This document shows positions 26,326 to 34,827 of a stretch of 64,000 nt of DNA, in pieces. The notes below the pieces were generated by a model. That model ran no database searches. It was not told where the DNA came from and saw only the letters and a list, made by a program, of their open reading frames with translations. Origin of the DNA: Pseudomonas putida (GTDB lineage Bacteria > Pseudomonadota > Gammaproteobacteria > Pseudomonadales > Pseudomonadaceae); contig NZ_CP018846.1 of NCBI RefSeq assembly GCF_002025705.1, positions 4,579,501 to 4,643,500 of the forward strand, given 5' to 3'. The translations under genes and the position numbers were made by a program. Position 1 is the stretch's first letter. Each line of letters starts with the position of its first letter.

Positions 26326-26868
26326 TCAGCCACGCTCACCGAGCAGCCATTGCAGTTGCACTTCGTGCTGGCCACGGTCGTCGGTGACGAACACCGTGCC
26401 TTCGCTGATCATCACATCCCACTTGATGGTACGTGGCATGTCGGTGGCCAGTACCTCCAGCACCTCCTGCGGCACCGCTGCAATGTTCAGGTTCTTCAGC
26501 CCTTTGACCGCGCCCACCACTTTACCTTCCCACACGCGCAGGCTGCCGTAGGCCAGCAGGCTGGTGCGTTCGGTGCGGCGCGAGCACCAGGTCAGGCGCT
26601 CGGCGTCCGGCTGGCCGACTTCGATCCAGTGCAGGATGCGGTCGTCCAGGCTTTTTTCCCACAGCGCCGCTTCGTCGACATCGGACAGGCCACGGCCGAA
26701 CGACAGGTTCTCGTTGTACCACAGGGCATAGGCCAGCAGGCGCACAGCCATGCGCTCTTCGGTTTCCGAAGGGTGGCGGGCGATAGTCTGCCGGACGTTT
26801 TCATACACGCCGCGATCGAGATCGGTCAGGTTCAGTTCGAATTTGTAGGTGGTGGACGGCTGGGCCAT
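26326..26868 (-). CDS. yaeQ: YaeQ family protein
   Basis: 180 residues, full family length, beginning MAQPSTTYKFELNLTDLDRG. YaeQ proteins have a PD-(D/E)XK nuclease-like fold. In E. coli YaeQ was proposed to compensate for loss of the RfaH elongation factor, but its role is not settled. Conserved segments such as RHPSETEERMAVRLLAYAL and WIEVGQPDAERL are present. It is divergent from the CoA-transferase gene and upstream of recJ. Confidence 0.92.
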   Translation of the reverse strand: MAQPSTTYKFELNLTDLDRGVYENVRQTIARHPSETEERMAVRLLAYALWYNENLSFGRGLSDVDEAALWEKSLDDRILHWIEVGQPDAERLTWCSRRTERTSLLAYGSLRVWEGKVVGAVKGLKNLNIAAVPQEVLEVLATDMPRTIKWDVMISEGTVFVTDDRGQHEVQLQWLLGERG

Positions 26869-27001
26869 GGTCGACTGGGCTTCGTGCGTAGAGAAAAGTC
26901 ACCTAGTCTAACCGATCCTGCTTCCGCTTGCGCCGGAGCAGTATCGGACGCTCCGGACCTATGCTAAAACCACGGCTCTGACCAGCAGCCACGGATGCCT
27001 C

Positions 27002-28201
27002 ATGTCTACGCCCAGCAAACCCCTCGCCGGCCTGAAAGTCATCGAGCTCGGCACCCTGATCGCCGGGCCGTTCGCCTCGCGGATCTGCGCCGAATTCGGC
27101 GCCGAAGTGATCAAGGTCGAGTCGCCGGACGGCGGCGACCCGCTGCGCAAGTGGCGCAAGCTGTACGAGGGGACATCACTGTGGTGGTTCGTGCAGGCAC
27201 GCAACAAGCAGTCGCTGACGCTTAACCTCAAGCACCCCGAAGGCCGTGAAGTGCTCAAACGCCTGCTCGGCGAGGCCGACATCCTTATCGAGAACTTCCG
27301 CCCCGGTGTGCTGGAAAAGCTCGGCCTGGGCTGGGACGTGCTGCATGCGCTCAACCCGCGCCTGGTGATGGTGCGCCTGTCCGGCTTCGGCCAGACCGGC
27401 CCGATGAAGGACCAGCCGGGCTTCGGTGCGGTCGGTGAATCGATGGGCGGGCTGCGTTACATCACCGGTTTCGACGACCGCCCGCCTGTGCGCACCGGCA
27501 TCTCCATCGGCGACTCGATCGCCGCGCTATGGGGGGTGATTGGCGCGCTGATGGCCCTGCGTCATCGCGAAGTCAATGGCGGCCAGGGCCAGGTGGTGGA
27601 TGTGGCGCTGTACGAGGCCATTTTCGCCATGATGGAAAGCATGGTCCCGGAGTTCGACGTGTTCGGTTTTATCCGCGAGCGCACCGGCAACATCATGCCG
27701 GGCATCACGCCCTCCTCCATCCACACCAGCGCCGACGGCAGGCATGTGCAGATTGGCGCCAACGGTGACGCCATCTTCAAGCGCTTCATGCAGGCCATCG
27801 GCCGCACCGACCTGGCTGACGACCCAAGCCTGGCCAGCAATGATGGCCGCGACGCCCGGCGCGACGAGCTGTACGGCGTGATCGATCGCTGGGCCAACAG
27901 CCTGCCGCTGGACCAGCTGATGCAGGTGCTCACCGACGCCGAAGTCCCGGCCAGCCGTATCTACTCGGCCGAGGACATGTTCAGCGACCCACAGTACCTG
28001 GCCCGCGAGATGTTCCTGCAAGCGCGCCTGCCGGACGGCAAGCCGTTCAAGATGCCGGGCATCGTGCCAAAGCTCTCGGACACCCCGGGCTCTGCCGAAT
28101 GGGTTGGCCCGACGCTGGGTGAACACACCAATAGCGTTCTGGCTTCGCTGGGCTACGATCAGGCAGCGATCGCCAGCCTGCGCCAGGCGGGCACGGTCTG
28201 A
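27002..28201 (+). CDS. CaiB/BaiF-type (class III) CoA-transferase
   Basis: 399 residues. Family III CoA-transferases move CoA between carboxylic acids through an aspartyl anhydride intermediate. The N-terminus LAGLKVIELGTLIAGPFAS is typical; IENFRPGVLEKLGLG lies in the middle, and the aspartate in GISIGDSIAALWG (about residue 168) aligns with the catalytic Asp. The acid handled cannot be told from sequence. Divergent from yaeQ; followed 11 bases later by a secreted binding-like protein, possibly in one transcript. Confidence 0.88.
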   Translation: MSTPSKPLAGLKVIELGTLIAGPFASRICAEFGAEVIKVESPDGGDPLRKWRKLYEGTSLWWFVQARNKQSLTLNLKHPEGREVLKRLLGEADILIENFRPGVLEKLGLGWDVLHALNPRLVMVRLSGFGQTGPMKDQPGFGAVGESMGGLRYITGFDDRPPVRTGISIGDSIAALWGVIGALMALRHREVNGGQGQVVDVALYEAIFAMMESMVPEFDVFGFIRERTGNIMPGITPSSIHTSADGRHVQIGANGDAIFKRFMQAIGRTDLADDPSLASNDGRDARRDELYGVIDRWANSLPLDQLMQVLTDAEVPASRIYSAEDMFSDPQYLAREMFLQARLPDGKPFKMPGIVPKLSDTPGSAEWVGPTLGEHTNSVLASLGYDQAAIASLRQAGTV

Positions 28202-28212
28202 GGCTGCTTCAG

Positions 28213-29070
28213 ATGCGCTCGCTGGCCCTGTGCTGCGCGCTGCTGCTCGCGCTGCTGACGGCACCGGCGCAGGCCAAGGAACGCCTGCTGTGGCTGGTGC
28301 GCGACCTGCCGCCCTTCACCGTGTTCGAGGGCACGGAAAAGGGCCAGGGGGTCATCGACCAGATGCTGCCGCTGCTGATCGAGCAGATGCCCGAGTACGA
28401 CCACAGCATCATCCGGGTCAACCGTGCACGCGGTATCCAGATGCTTCAGGATCCGACCAGTTTCACCTGCGACCCGACCCTGCTGTGGACCGCAGAGCGT
28501 GCGAAGTTCGTGTACTTCTCGCAACCTACGCTCGGCGTGCTGAGCAGCGGCGTGGTGGTGCGCAACACCGGCCATGCGTTACTGGCACCGTTCCTCGACG
28601 ACCAGCAAGTCGACCTCAAAGGCTTGCTCGCCAACACTCGACTGAAGCTGGGCATCGTCGCCGAGCGCAGCTACAGCAGCCAGGTTGACGAGATCCTTCG
28701 CCAATTGCCCGACTCGGCGCTCAGCCGCCACTACGGCAACGATGCCACCGCCAACCTGCTACAGATGCAACAGCTCGGGCGCCTGCAACTGGTGCTGGGC
28801 TACTGGCCGGAGGTGCGCTACCTGATTCAGCAACATGGCGGCTCGCCGGCGGACTACCAGTTTCATCCCATCCAGGGCGTCAACCGCTACCAGTTCCTGC
28901 ACGTGGGCTGCTCGGACACACCCCTGGGGCGTGCAGCCATCAGCCACATCGACCAGCTGCTACCGGCCCTGCGCCTGAATACGCTGCCCGCGCTGTATGC
29001 TCATTGGCTTGACCCCGAGCTGCGCGAAACCTACCTGGAAGAGAGCAAGCACTTCTTCGAAAACCGCTGA
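28213..29070 (+). CDS. Periplasmic solute-binding-like protein (TIGR02285-type)
   Basis: 285 residues with a Sec signal peptide (LLLALLTAPAQA, cleavage before KERLL). The mature part resembles extracellular binding proteins of family 3: LVRDLPPFT at the front, VIDQMLPLLIEQMPE, LGIVAERSYSSQVD. No ABC transporter genes are adjacent, so it may be a sensor or stand-alone periplasmic protein. The start at 28213 lies 11 bases after the CoA-transferase stop with no strong Shine-Dalgarno, suggesting coupling. Confidence 0.78.
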   Translation: MRSLALCCALLLALLTAPAQAKERLLWLVRDLPPFTVFEGTEKGQGVIDQMLPLLIEQMPEYDHSIIRVNRARGIQMLQDPTSFTCDPTLLWTAERAKFVYFSQPTLGVLSSGVVVRNTGHALLAPFLDDQQVDLKGLLANTRLKLGIVAERSYSSQVDEILRQLPDSALSRHYGNDATANLLQMQQLGRLQLVLGYWPEVRYLIQQHGGSPADYQFHPIQGVNRYQFLHVGCSDTPLGRAAISHIDQLLPALRLNTLPALYAHWLDPELRETYLEESKHFFENR

Positions 29071-29093
29071 GCTGCAGTCAGTGGAAGGCGGGC

Positions 29094-29222
29094 AAAAAGA
29101 AACCCCGAACGCTGGGGAAGACGCCCGGGGCCAATCGAAAGTCCTCATGGACTTCCCGCGACAACCTGCCAGTACCGGAGCTGTGCACTGGCCGGCTGCC
29201 CTTACTGTTTCTGATGGGCCAT
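29094..29222 (-). ncRNA. Candidate small RNA or 3'-UTR RNA ending in an intrinsic terminator
   Basis: On the minus strand, downstream of the DUF3509 stop, are three ordered structures: hairpin GCCAGT/ACTGGC (29192-29187 with 29173-29168), hairpin AAGTCC-ATGA-GGACTT (29154-29139), and a stem CCCC/GGGG (29117-29103) followed by TTTCTTTTT (29102-29094). No coding frame runs through. This is the layout of a small RNA, either independently transcribed or cut from the DUF3509 mRNA 3' end. I could not match it to a named sRNA. Confidence 0.5.
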
Positions 29223-29504
29223 TCAGGCAAAGGTTCCCTGTGGCTGCTGACGCTGTTGCAATGCCGCGATTACACAGGGCTGCAAGCGCCCTTCGACAAT
29301 CTGCAGGTCACGGTGCAAGCCGTCTACCAGGTCGATCAGCAGGCTCTGCTCCTGCAACTGACGCAGGCTGACCGTACGTCGCAAGGCCGTGCCGCCGAGG
29401 CTGTCGTACACGGTCAATTGGCGATTGCCACTGGCATCGGTGACACCCAGTTTGGCCTGGTAAGGGGTAAGGGCGTCGTTGAGCAGTCTGCAGATTCTTT
29501 CCAT
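29223..29504 (-). CDS. DUF3509-like small Pseudomonas protein
   Basis: 93 residues from the ATG at 29504, giving MERICRLLNDALTPYQAKLG, the typical start of DUF3509 proteins, a family largely confined to Pseudomonas. The frame is open further upstream, but GAGTG before this ATG supports it. The end is rich in Gln. No membrane or catalytic features; function unknown. The candidate sRNA follows directly after the stop. Confidence 0.7.
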   Translation of the reverse strand: MERICRLLNDALTPYQAKLGVTDASGNRQLTVYDSLGGTALRRTVSLRQLQEQSLLIDLVDGLHRDLQIVEGRLQPCVIAALQQRQQPQGTFA

Positions 29505-29582
29505 CCGGATCACTCGCTTGTAATGGGACATGAAGGAACTGACCAGCAAGCGCGACGGAAAGTTCGTTGCGCCATGGCTGTT

Positions 29583-29972
29583 TTAGTGAGCATGCGTGGC
29601 TGACGTGACAGTTTGAATACGCTGCAGCGCTTGCTGCCAGCGCCCGAGTGGCAAGGGCCAGGGGAGATCGGCAACGACCCACAGGCCTTGGCGCCGGGCT
29701 TCCTTGGCGAGGTTCAGGCTGCCTGGGTTGGGGTGGCCGACGAACAGTACGCCACGGGTGGAACGGGCCCGTTCGAGCAGGGCCAGGCCATCGTTCACGG
29801 CGTGTTCGAGAATCAGCAGATCGGCGCGCGGCGTGCGGGCCAGACAGGTGTCGAGGTCGGCCAGGTCGTGGGTGATGCGCACATTGAACAGGCCTTGGGC
29901 ATTGCAGGCCTGGTGGAGCAGGATCTGGTGGGATGGGCGTGCCGGGTGAATCAGCACGTAGGGCTGGCGCAT
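29583..29972 (-). CDS. Receiver-like protein lacking the phosphoacceptor Asp
   Basis: 129 residues from the ATG at 29972 with AAGGAG upstream. The pattern suggests a CheY-type fold: PYVLIHPARPSHQILLHQA, then ADLLILEHAVNDGLALLERAR where a receiver has its phosphorylated Asp, then GVLFVGHP and GLWVVADLPWPL in place of the Thr and Lys regions. A glutamate (ILE) sits at the Asp position and the conserved Lys is missing, so phosphorylation is unlikely. Stand-alone, with no output domain. Family assignment tentative. Confidence 0.55.
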   Translation of the reverse strand: MRQPYVLIHPARPSHQILLHQACNAQGLFNVRITHDLADLDTCLARTPRADLLILEHAVNDGLALLERARSTRGVLFVGHPNPGSLNLAKEARRQGLWVVADLPWPLPLGRWQQALQRIQTVTSATHAH

Positions 29973-30066
29973 GTGCCGCTCCTTGGGGGAAGGACCGGTC
30001 ACTCTAGGCAAGGCTTGTGGCGCCCTAAATAGGACAATTCTGCAAATGGTTGAGGAAAACGCTGCA

Positions 30067-30093
30067 ATCTGGGGCTGCTTTGCAGCCCCAGAT
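30067..30093 (-). terminator. thrC downstream hairpin
   Basis: A perfect 12-bp stem ATCTGGGGCTGC / GCAGCCCCAGAT with a 3-base loop lies 10 bases past the thrC stop; on the minus strand a short TTTT follows 7 bases later. Probable terminator of hom-thrC. Confidence 0.7.
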
Positions 30094-30103
30094 GCCAGTT
30101 ATC

Positions 30104-31513
30104 TTACAAAGGCTTCCCGCGGTTGCCATGCTGGCTAACGAACGCCTGAACAGCCTTCAGGTCGTTGGCCAACACGGTGCAACGCTCTTCACGGCTGAAC
30201 AGATCGCTCAGGTGCGCCGGCAGCTCCAGTGCCTTGCCGACACCAGCCTTTTCCACCGCTTCCGGGAACTTGACCGGGTGCGCGGTGCCCAGCACCACCA
30301 TCGGCGTGTCCAGGCTGCGGCGGCACTCGCGGGCGGCCTTGACGCCGATCGCGGTGTGCGGGTCGAGCACTTCGCCGGTGGCGGCGAACACCTCGGCAAT
30401 GGTCTCGCAGGTCTGCTCGTCGCTGACGGCCAGCGAATCGAACAGCTTGCGCGCTTCGGTCCAGCGGTCCTGCTCGACGCTGAAGCCACCGCCCTGCTTG
30501 AAGGTCGCCATCAGCTCGGCCAGCGCTGCGCCGTTACGGCCGTGCAGGTCGAACAGCAGGCGCTCGAAGTTGGACGACACCATGATGTCCATCGACGGCG
30601 ACAGGGTCGCGTGCAGGGTTTCCTTGACGTACTGATTGCCGCTCATGAAGCGGTGCAGGATGTCGTTGCGGTTGGTGGCAACGATCAGCTGGCTGACCGG
30701 CAGGCCCATGTTGCGCGCCAGGTAACCGGCGAAGATGTCGCCGAAGTTGCCGGTCGGTACCGAGAACGCCACCGAACGGGCTGGGCCGCCCAGCTGCAGC
30801 GCCGCGTGGAAGTAGTAGACGATCTGGGCCATGATCCGCGCCCAGTTGATCGAGTTGACCGCAACCAGGCGAGTGCCCTTGAGGAACGACTGGTCGGCAA
30901 AGCTGGCCTTGACCATTTCCTGGCAGTCATCGAAGTTGCCTTCGATGGCGATGTTGTGGACGTTGTCGCCAAACAGCGTGGTCATCTGGCGGCGCTGCAC
31001 TTCCGACACACGCTGGTGCGGGTGCAGGATGAAGATGTCGACGTTTTCGCAGCTGCGGCAGCCTTCGATGGCAGCGGAACCGGTGTCACCGCTGGTGGCA
31101 CCGATGATCACCACGCGCTCGTTGCGCTTGGCCAGCACGTGGTCGAGCAGGCGGCCGAGCAGTTGCAGGGCGAAGTCCTTGAACGCCAGGGTCGGGCCGT
31201 GGAACAGCTCCAGCACCCACTCGTTGCTGTTCAGCTGGCGCAGCGGGGCGACCGCAGCGTGGGCGAACTCGCCGTAGGTTTCTTCGAGGATCTTCTTGAA
31301 GTCGGCATCGGCGATGCTGCCTTCGACGAACGGGCGCATCACCCGGAAGGCCAGCTCGTGGTACGGCAGGCCTGCCCAGGAGGCGATTTCTTCCTGGGTG
31401 AAGCGTGGCAGGTTCTCAGGGACGTACAGGCCGCCGTCGCTGGCCAGGCCAGCCAGCAGCACGTCTTCGAAATTCAGGGCCGGAGCCTGGCCGCGGGTAC
31501 TGATATAGCGCAT
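30104..31513 (-). CDS. thrC: Threonine synthase
   Basis: 469 residues. Converts O-phosphohomoserine to threonine with pyridoxal phosphate. The N-terminus MRYISTRGQAPALNFEDVLLAGLASDGGLYVP is typical, and the PLP lysine is in GPTLAFKDFALQ (about residue 110). IIGATSGDTGSAAIEG forms the phosphate-binding loop. Second gene after hom, with a 49-base gap; the two form the end of the threonine branch from aspartate. Confidence 0.97.
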   Translation of the reverse strand: MRYISTRGQAPALNFEDVLLAGLASDGGLYVPENLPRFTQEEIASWAGLPYHELAFRVMRPFVEGSIADADFKKILEETYGEFAHAAVAPLRQLNSNEWVLELFHGPTLAFKDFALQLLGRLLDHVLAKRNERVVIIGATSGDTGSAAIEGCRSCENVDIFILHPHQRVSEVQRRQMTTLFGDNVHNIAIEGNFDDCQEMVKASFADQSFLKGTRLVAVNSINWARIMAQIVYYFHAALQLGGPARSVAFSVPTGNFGDIFAGYLARNMGLPVSQLIVATNRNDILHRFMSGNQYVKETLHATLSPSMDIMVSSNFERLLFDLHGRNGAALAELMATFKQGGGFSVEQDRWTEARKLFDSLAVSDEQTCETIAEVFAATGEVLDPHTAIGVKAARECRRSLDTPMVVLGTAHPVKFPEAVEKAGVGKALELPAHLSDLFSREERCTVLANDLKAVQAFVSQHGNRGKPL

Positions 31514-31562
31514 GGGTGCAAACCTTCGATGCTAGGGCCGCGCAAGCGGCCCGATTGGCAAA

Positions 31563-32867
31563 TTAATTCAGCTGTTCGACGCGGATGCGCACGACCTTGC
31601 CGACCACGTCCTGCAGGGCTTCCAGGGCGACGATGGCGTCGTTGATGCGCTGCTCGACCACACCGTGGGTCAGCAGGATCATCGGCACCAGGCCGTCCTG
31701 TTCCTCGGCTTCCTTCTGCATGATCGATTCGATGTTGATGCCGCGCTCCGACAGGATGCTTGCAACCTGGGCCAGCACGCCGGGGTGGTCCTTGGCCTGG
31801 ATACGCAGGTAGTAGGCACTTTCGCAGGCCTCGATCGGCAGGATCGGGTGGGCCGACAGCGAATCTGGCTGGAAGGCCAGGTGCGGCACACGGTTTTCCG
31901 GGTCGGAGGTCATGGCACGGACCACATCGACCAAGTCACCGACCACCGACGAAGCGGTCGGCTCCATGCCGGCGCCTGCACCGTAGTACAGGGTGGAACC
32001 AGCGGCGTCGCCGTTGACCATGACCGCGTTCATCACGCCGTTGACGTTGGCGATCAGGCGGTCGGCCGGGATCAGCGTCGGGTGCACGCGCAGCTCGATG
32101 CCTTCGGCGGTTCGGCGGGCCACACCCAGGTGCTTGATGCGGTAGCCCAGCGCTTCGGCGTAGTTCACGTCAGCGGTGGTCAGCTGGGTGATGCCCTCGG
32201 TGTAGGCCTTGTCGAACTGCAGCGGGATACCAAAGGCGATGGACGCCAGGATGGTCAGCTTGTGCGCGGCATCGATGCCTTCGACGTCGAAGGTCGGGTC
32301 GGCTTCGGCATAGCCCAGTGCCTGGGCTTCGGCCAGCACGTCGGGGAAGGCGCGGCCCTTCTCACGCATTTCGGTGAGGATGAAGTTGCCAGTGCCGTTG
32401 ATGATGCCGGCCAGCCAGTTGATGCGGTTGGCCGACAGGCCTTCGCGGATCGCCTTGATCACCGGGATGCCACCGGCCACTGCCGCCTCGAAGGCGACGA
32501 TGACGCCCTTCTCGCGGGCCTTGGCAAAGATCTCGTTACCGTGCACGGCGATCAGCGCCTTGTTGGCGGTAACCACGTGCTTGCCGTTCTCGATCGCCTT
32601 GAGCACCAGGTCGCGAGCGATGGTATAGCCACCGATCAGCTCAATGACAATGTCGATTTCCGGGTTGCTCGCAACTTCGAACACGTCAGCGGTAATGGGG
32701 GTACCGGTAATCTGGCAGTTCGGGTTCTGCGAGCGCATGGCAATCTGTGCCACTTCAATACCGCGCCCGGCACGGCGGGCAATCTCCTCGGCGTTGCGCT
32801 GAAGTACATTGAAGGTTCCGCCACCGACGGTCCCCAACCCACAGATGCCTACTTTGACCGGTTTCAC
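31563..32867 (-). CDS. hom: Homoserine dehydrogenase
   Basis: 434 residues. Reduces aspartate semialdehyde to homoserine. A Rossmann fold starts at VGICGLGTVGGGT; the catalytic region contains GIINGTGNFILTEM and EGIDAAHKLTILASIAF. The C-terminal ACT domain (about 350-430; DHPGVLAQVASILSERGINI) suggests threonine feedback control. It is a monofunctional enzyme without an aspartokinase part. Followed by thrC on the same strand. Confidence 0.97.
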   Translation of the reverse strand: MKPVKVGICGLGTVGGGTFNVLQRNAEEIARRAGRGIEVAQIAMRSQNPNCQITGTPITADVFEVASNPEIDIVIELIGGYTIARDLVLKAIENGKHVVTANKALIAVHGNEIFAKAREKGVIVAFEAAVAGGIPVIKAIREGLSANRINWLAGIINGTGNFILTEMREKGRAFPDVLAEAQALGYAEADPTFDVEGIDAAHKLTILASIAFGIPLQFDKAYTEGITQLTTADVNYAEALGYRIKHLGVARRTAEGIELRVHPTLIPADRLIANVNGVMNAVMVNGDAAGSTLYYGAGAGMEPTASSVVGDLVDVVRAMTSDPENRVPHLAFQPDSLSAHPILPIEACESAYYLRIQAKDHPGVLAQVASILSERGINIESIMQKEAEEQDGLVPMILLTHGVVEQRINDAIVALEALQDVVGKVVRIRVEQLN

Positions 32868-32949
32868 TGTGAACTCCCCATTGAACGGCCGGCGCCTTCA
32901 CCGACCGTGAAACATGCCGTCACCCCATGACGACGGCGTATTGAATGAA

Positions 32950-33708
32950 TTACTTGGCAGCCTGCTGCTCGCCAGCCAGGGCCAGTTTGGCCACTTGCGG
33001 TGCGGGCTGGTAGCCCGGAATCACATGGCCGTTCTCGAGCACGATGGCCGGCGTGCCGTTGACGCCGATCTGCTGGCCCAGCTGGAACTGCTTGCTGACC
33101 GGGTTGGCGCACTTGGCGGCCTTGATTTCCTTGCCTTCGACCATCTTGTCCATCGCCGCGCGGCGGTCGCTGGAGCACCACACAGCCTGCAGCTGCTCAT
33201 CGCCCGGCGAACCGAGGCCCTGGCGCGGGAAGGCGACATAGCGCACTTCGATACCGCGGCGGTTGAGCTCGGGCACTTCGGCGTGCAGCTTGTGGCAGTA
33301 CGGGCAGGTGGTGTCGGTGAATACGGTGATGTGCGACTTGGTCTCGCCCTTGGCAGGGTAAACCACGGTCTCGGCGGCTGGAATACCGTTGATGAGCTTG
33401 GCGACGCCTTGACGCTCGGTTTTTTCGGTCAGGTTGACCGGTTTGCCGTCCTGCAGCTGGTACAGGTAGCCCTGCATGACGTACTGGCCGTCAGCGCTGG
33501 CATACAGCACACGGCCGCCCTGCAGCTTGACTTCATAGAGGCCATTGAGCGGGCTGCTGCCGACGCTTTCAACCGGCACTTCGAGTTCGAGGTTCTGCAA
33601 CGACTTGCGGATGGCCTGCTCGGCGCTGGCATTGCTGTCAGCCGCGGCAACGGCAAAGGTACTGGCCAGCGCCATCACGGCGGCGGCGAAAAACTGGGTC
33701 ACGCGCAT
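32950..33708 (-). CDS. dsbC: Thiol:disulfide interchange protein DsbC
   Basis: 252 residues with signal peptide (ALASTFAVAA). Periplasmic disulfide isomerase: N-terminal dimerisation domain (about 25-90), linker helix, then thioredoxin fold with CPYC active site in FTDTTCPYCHKLH and the cis-proline loop NGTPAIVLENG. It would be kept reduced by DsbD, encoded elsewhere. CAGGAG lies before its ATG. Located between xerD and hom, all on the minus strand, the usual pseudomonad order. Confidence 0.96.
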   Translation of the reverse strand: MRVTQFFAAAVMALASTFAVAAADSNASAEQAIRKSLQNLELEVPVESVGSSPLNGLYEVKLQGGRVLYASADGQYVMQGYLYQLQDGKPVNLTEKTERQGVAKLINGIPAAETVVYPAKGETKSHITVFTDTTCPYCHKLHAEVPELNRRGIEVRYVAFPRQGLGSPGDEQLQAVWCSSDRRAAMDKMVEGKEIKAAKCANPVSKQFQLGQQIGVNGTPAIVLENGHVIPGYQPAPQVAKLALAGEQQAAK

Positions 33709-33862
33709 GGGGAACTCCTGGAGGCGGACAGGGGCCGGCGGACGTCACCTGCGGAAAAAACGCGGCAACCGTGCGGCCCTTGATGCAAACCGCCCAAGCC
33801 TACCACATCAAGGTGCAAATGAAGGGGCCTGCAAGGACCGGTCAGCGGAACATGAAAAACAT

Positions 33863-34759
33863 TCATCCACGTGGATGGTGCTGGGCGTGCAGTTGCTGCA
33901 GGCGAGCCTTGGCCACATGGGTGTAGATCTGGGTGGTCGACAGGTCGCTGTGGCCCAGCAGCATCTGCACCACGCGCAGGTCGGCGCCGTGGTTGAGCAG
34001 GTGCGTGGCGAAGGCATGGCGCAGGGTATGCGGCGACAGCGGCTTGTCGATGCCGGCCACCCGCGCCTGGTGCTTGATGCGGTGCCAGAAGGTCTGGCGG
34101 GTCATCTGCTCGCCGCGCTGGCTGGGGAACAGCACGTCGCTGGGGCGGCCGCTGAGCAGGTCGGCGCGGCCGTCACGCAGGTAACGCTCCAGCCATACCA
34201 CCGCCTCCTCGCCCATCGGCACCAGGCGCTCCTTGCTACCCTTGCCCATCACCCGCAGCACGCCCTGACGCAGGTTGACCTGGTCGAGGGTCAGGCTGAC
34301 CAGTTCGGTCACGCGCAGGCCGCAGGCGTAAAGCACTTCGAGCATGGCACGGTCGCGCTGGCCGATGGCTTCGGCAAGGTCCGGCGCCTGCAGCAGGGCT
34401 TCGACGTCGGCTTCCGACAGCGACTTGGGCAAGGGCCTGCCGAGCTGCGGCATGTCGACCTGCAGAGTGGGGTCGACTGCGACCAGTTTTTCCCGCAGCA
34501 GATAGCGAAAGAAGCCGCGCAGGCCTGAGAGAAAGCGCGCCGTGGAGCGTGGTTTGTAGCCTTGGTCGAGGCGCCAGGCCAAATGGTCGAGGATCAGTTC
34601 GCGGCCGGCGTCGGGCAGGGTTACCGAATGTTCCTGGAGCCAGCCGTTGAACAGGGCCAGGTCGCTGCGATAGGAGACTCGAGTGTTGTCGGACAGGCCT
34701 TTTTCAAGCCACAGGGCGTCGAGGAACTGGTCGATCAAGGGGTGGTCGAGGGCAGACAT
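33863..34759 (-). CDS. xerD: Site-specific tyrosine recombinase XerD
   Basis: 298 residues. XerD acts with XerC at dif to resolve chromosome dimers. N-terminal SAM-like core-binding domain (about 1-100), then the catalytic domain with Arg in YACGLRVTELVSL, Lys in GKGSKERLVP, HTLRHAFATHLL (His and Arg), GHSDLSTTQIYTHV (His and the nucleophilic Tyr). All residues are present. It is a housekeeping XerD, not an integron or phage integrase. It diverges from the antiporter gene. Confidence 0.97.
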   Translation of the reverse strand: MSALDHPLIDQFLDALWLEKGLSDNTRVSYRSDLALFNGWLQEHSVTLPDAGRELILDHLAWRLDQGYKPRSTARFLSGLRGFFRYLLREKLVAVDPTLQVDMPQLGRPLPKSLSEADVEALLQAPDLAEAIGQRDRAMLEVLYACGLRVTELVSLTLDQVNLRQGVLRVMGKGSKERLVPMGEEAVVWLERYLRDGRADLLSGRPSDVLFPSQRGEQMTRQTFWHRIKHQARVAGIDKPLSPHTLRHAFATHLLNHGADLRVVQMLLGHSDLSTTQIYTHVAKARLQQLHAQHHPRG

Positions 34760-34827
34760 GAAATCTCGATGGCAAACGACGAAATGACGCTTAGTCTTTC
34801 ATAACAACGCCGGCATAGGGAGCCCGC

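Noticed and set aside
33863..34759. Integron or phage integrase marking a mobile island
   Set aside because: Sequence and context (dsbC-hom-thrC beside it) fit the housekeeping recombinase XerD.
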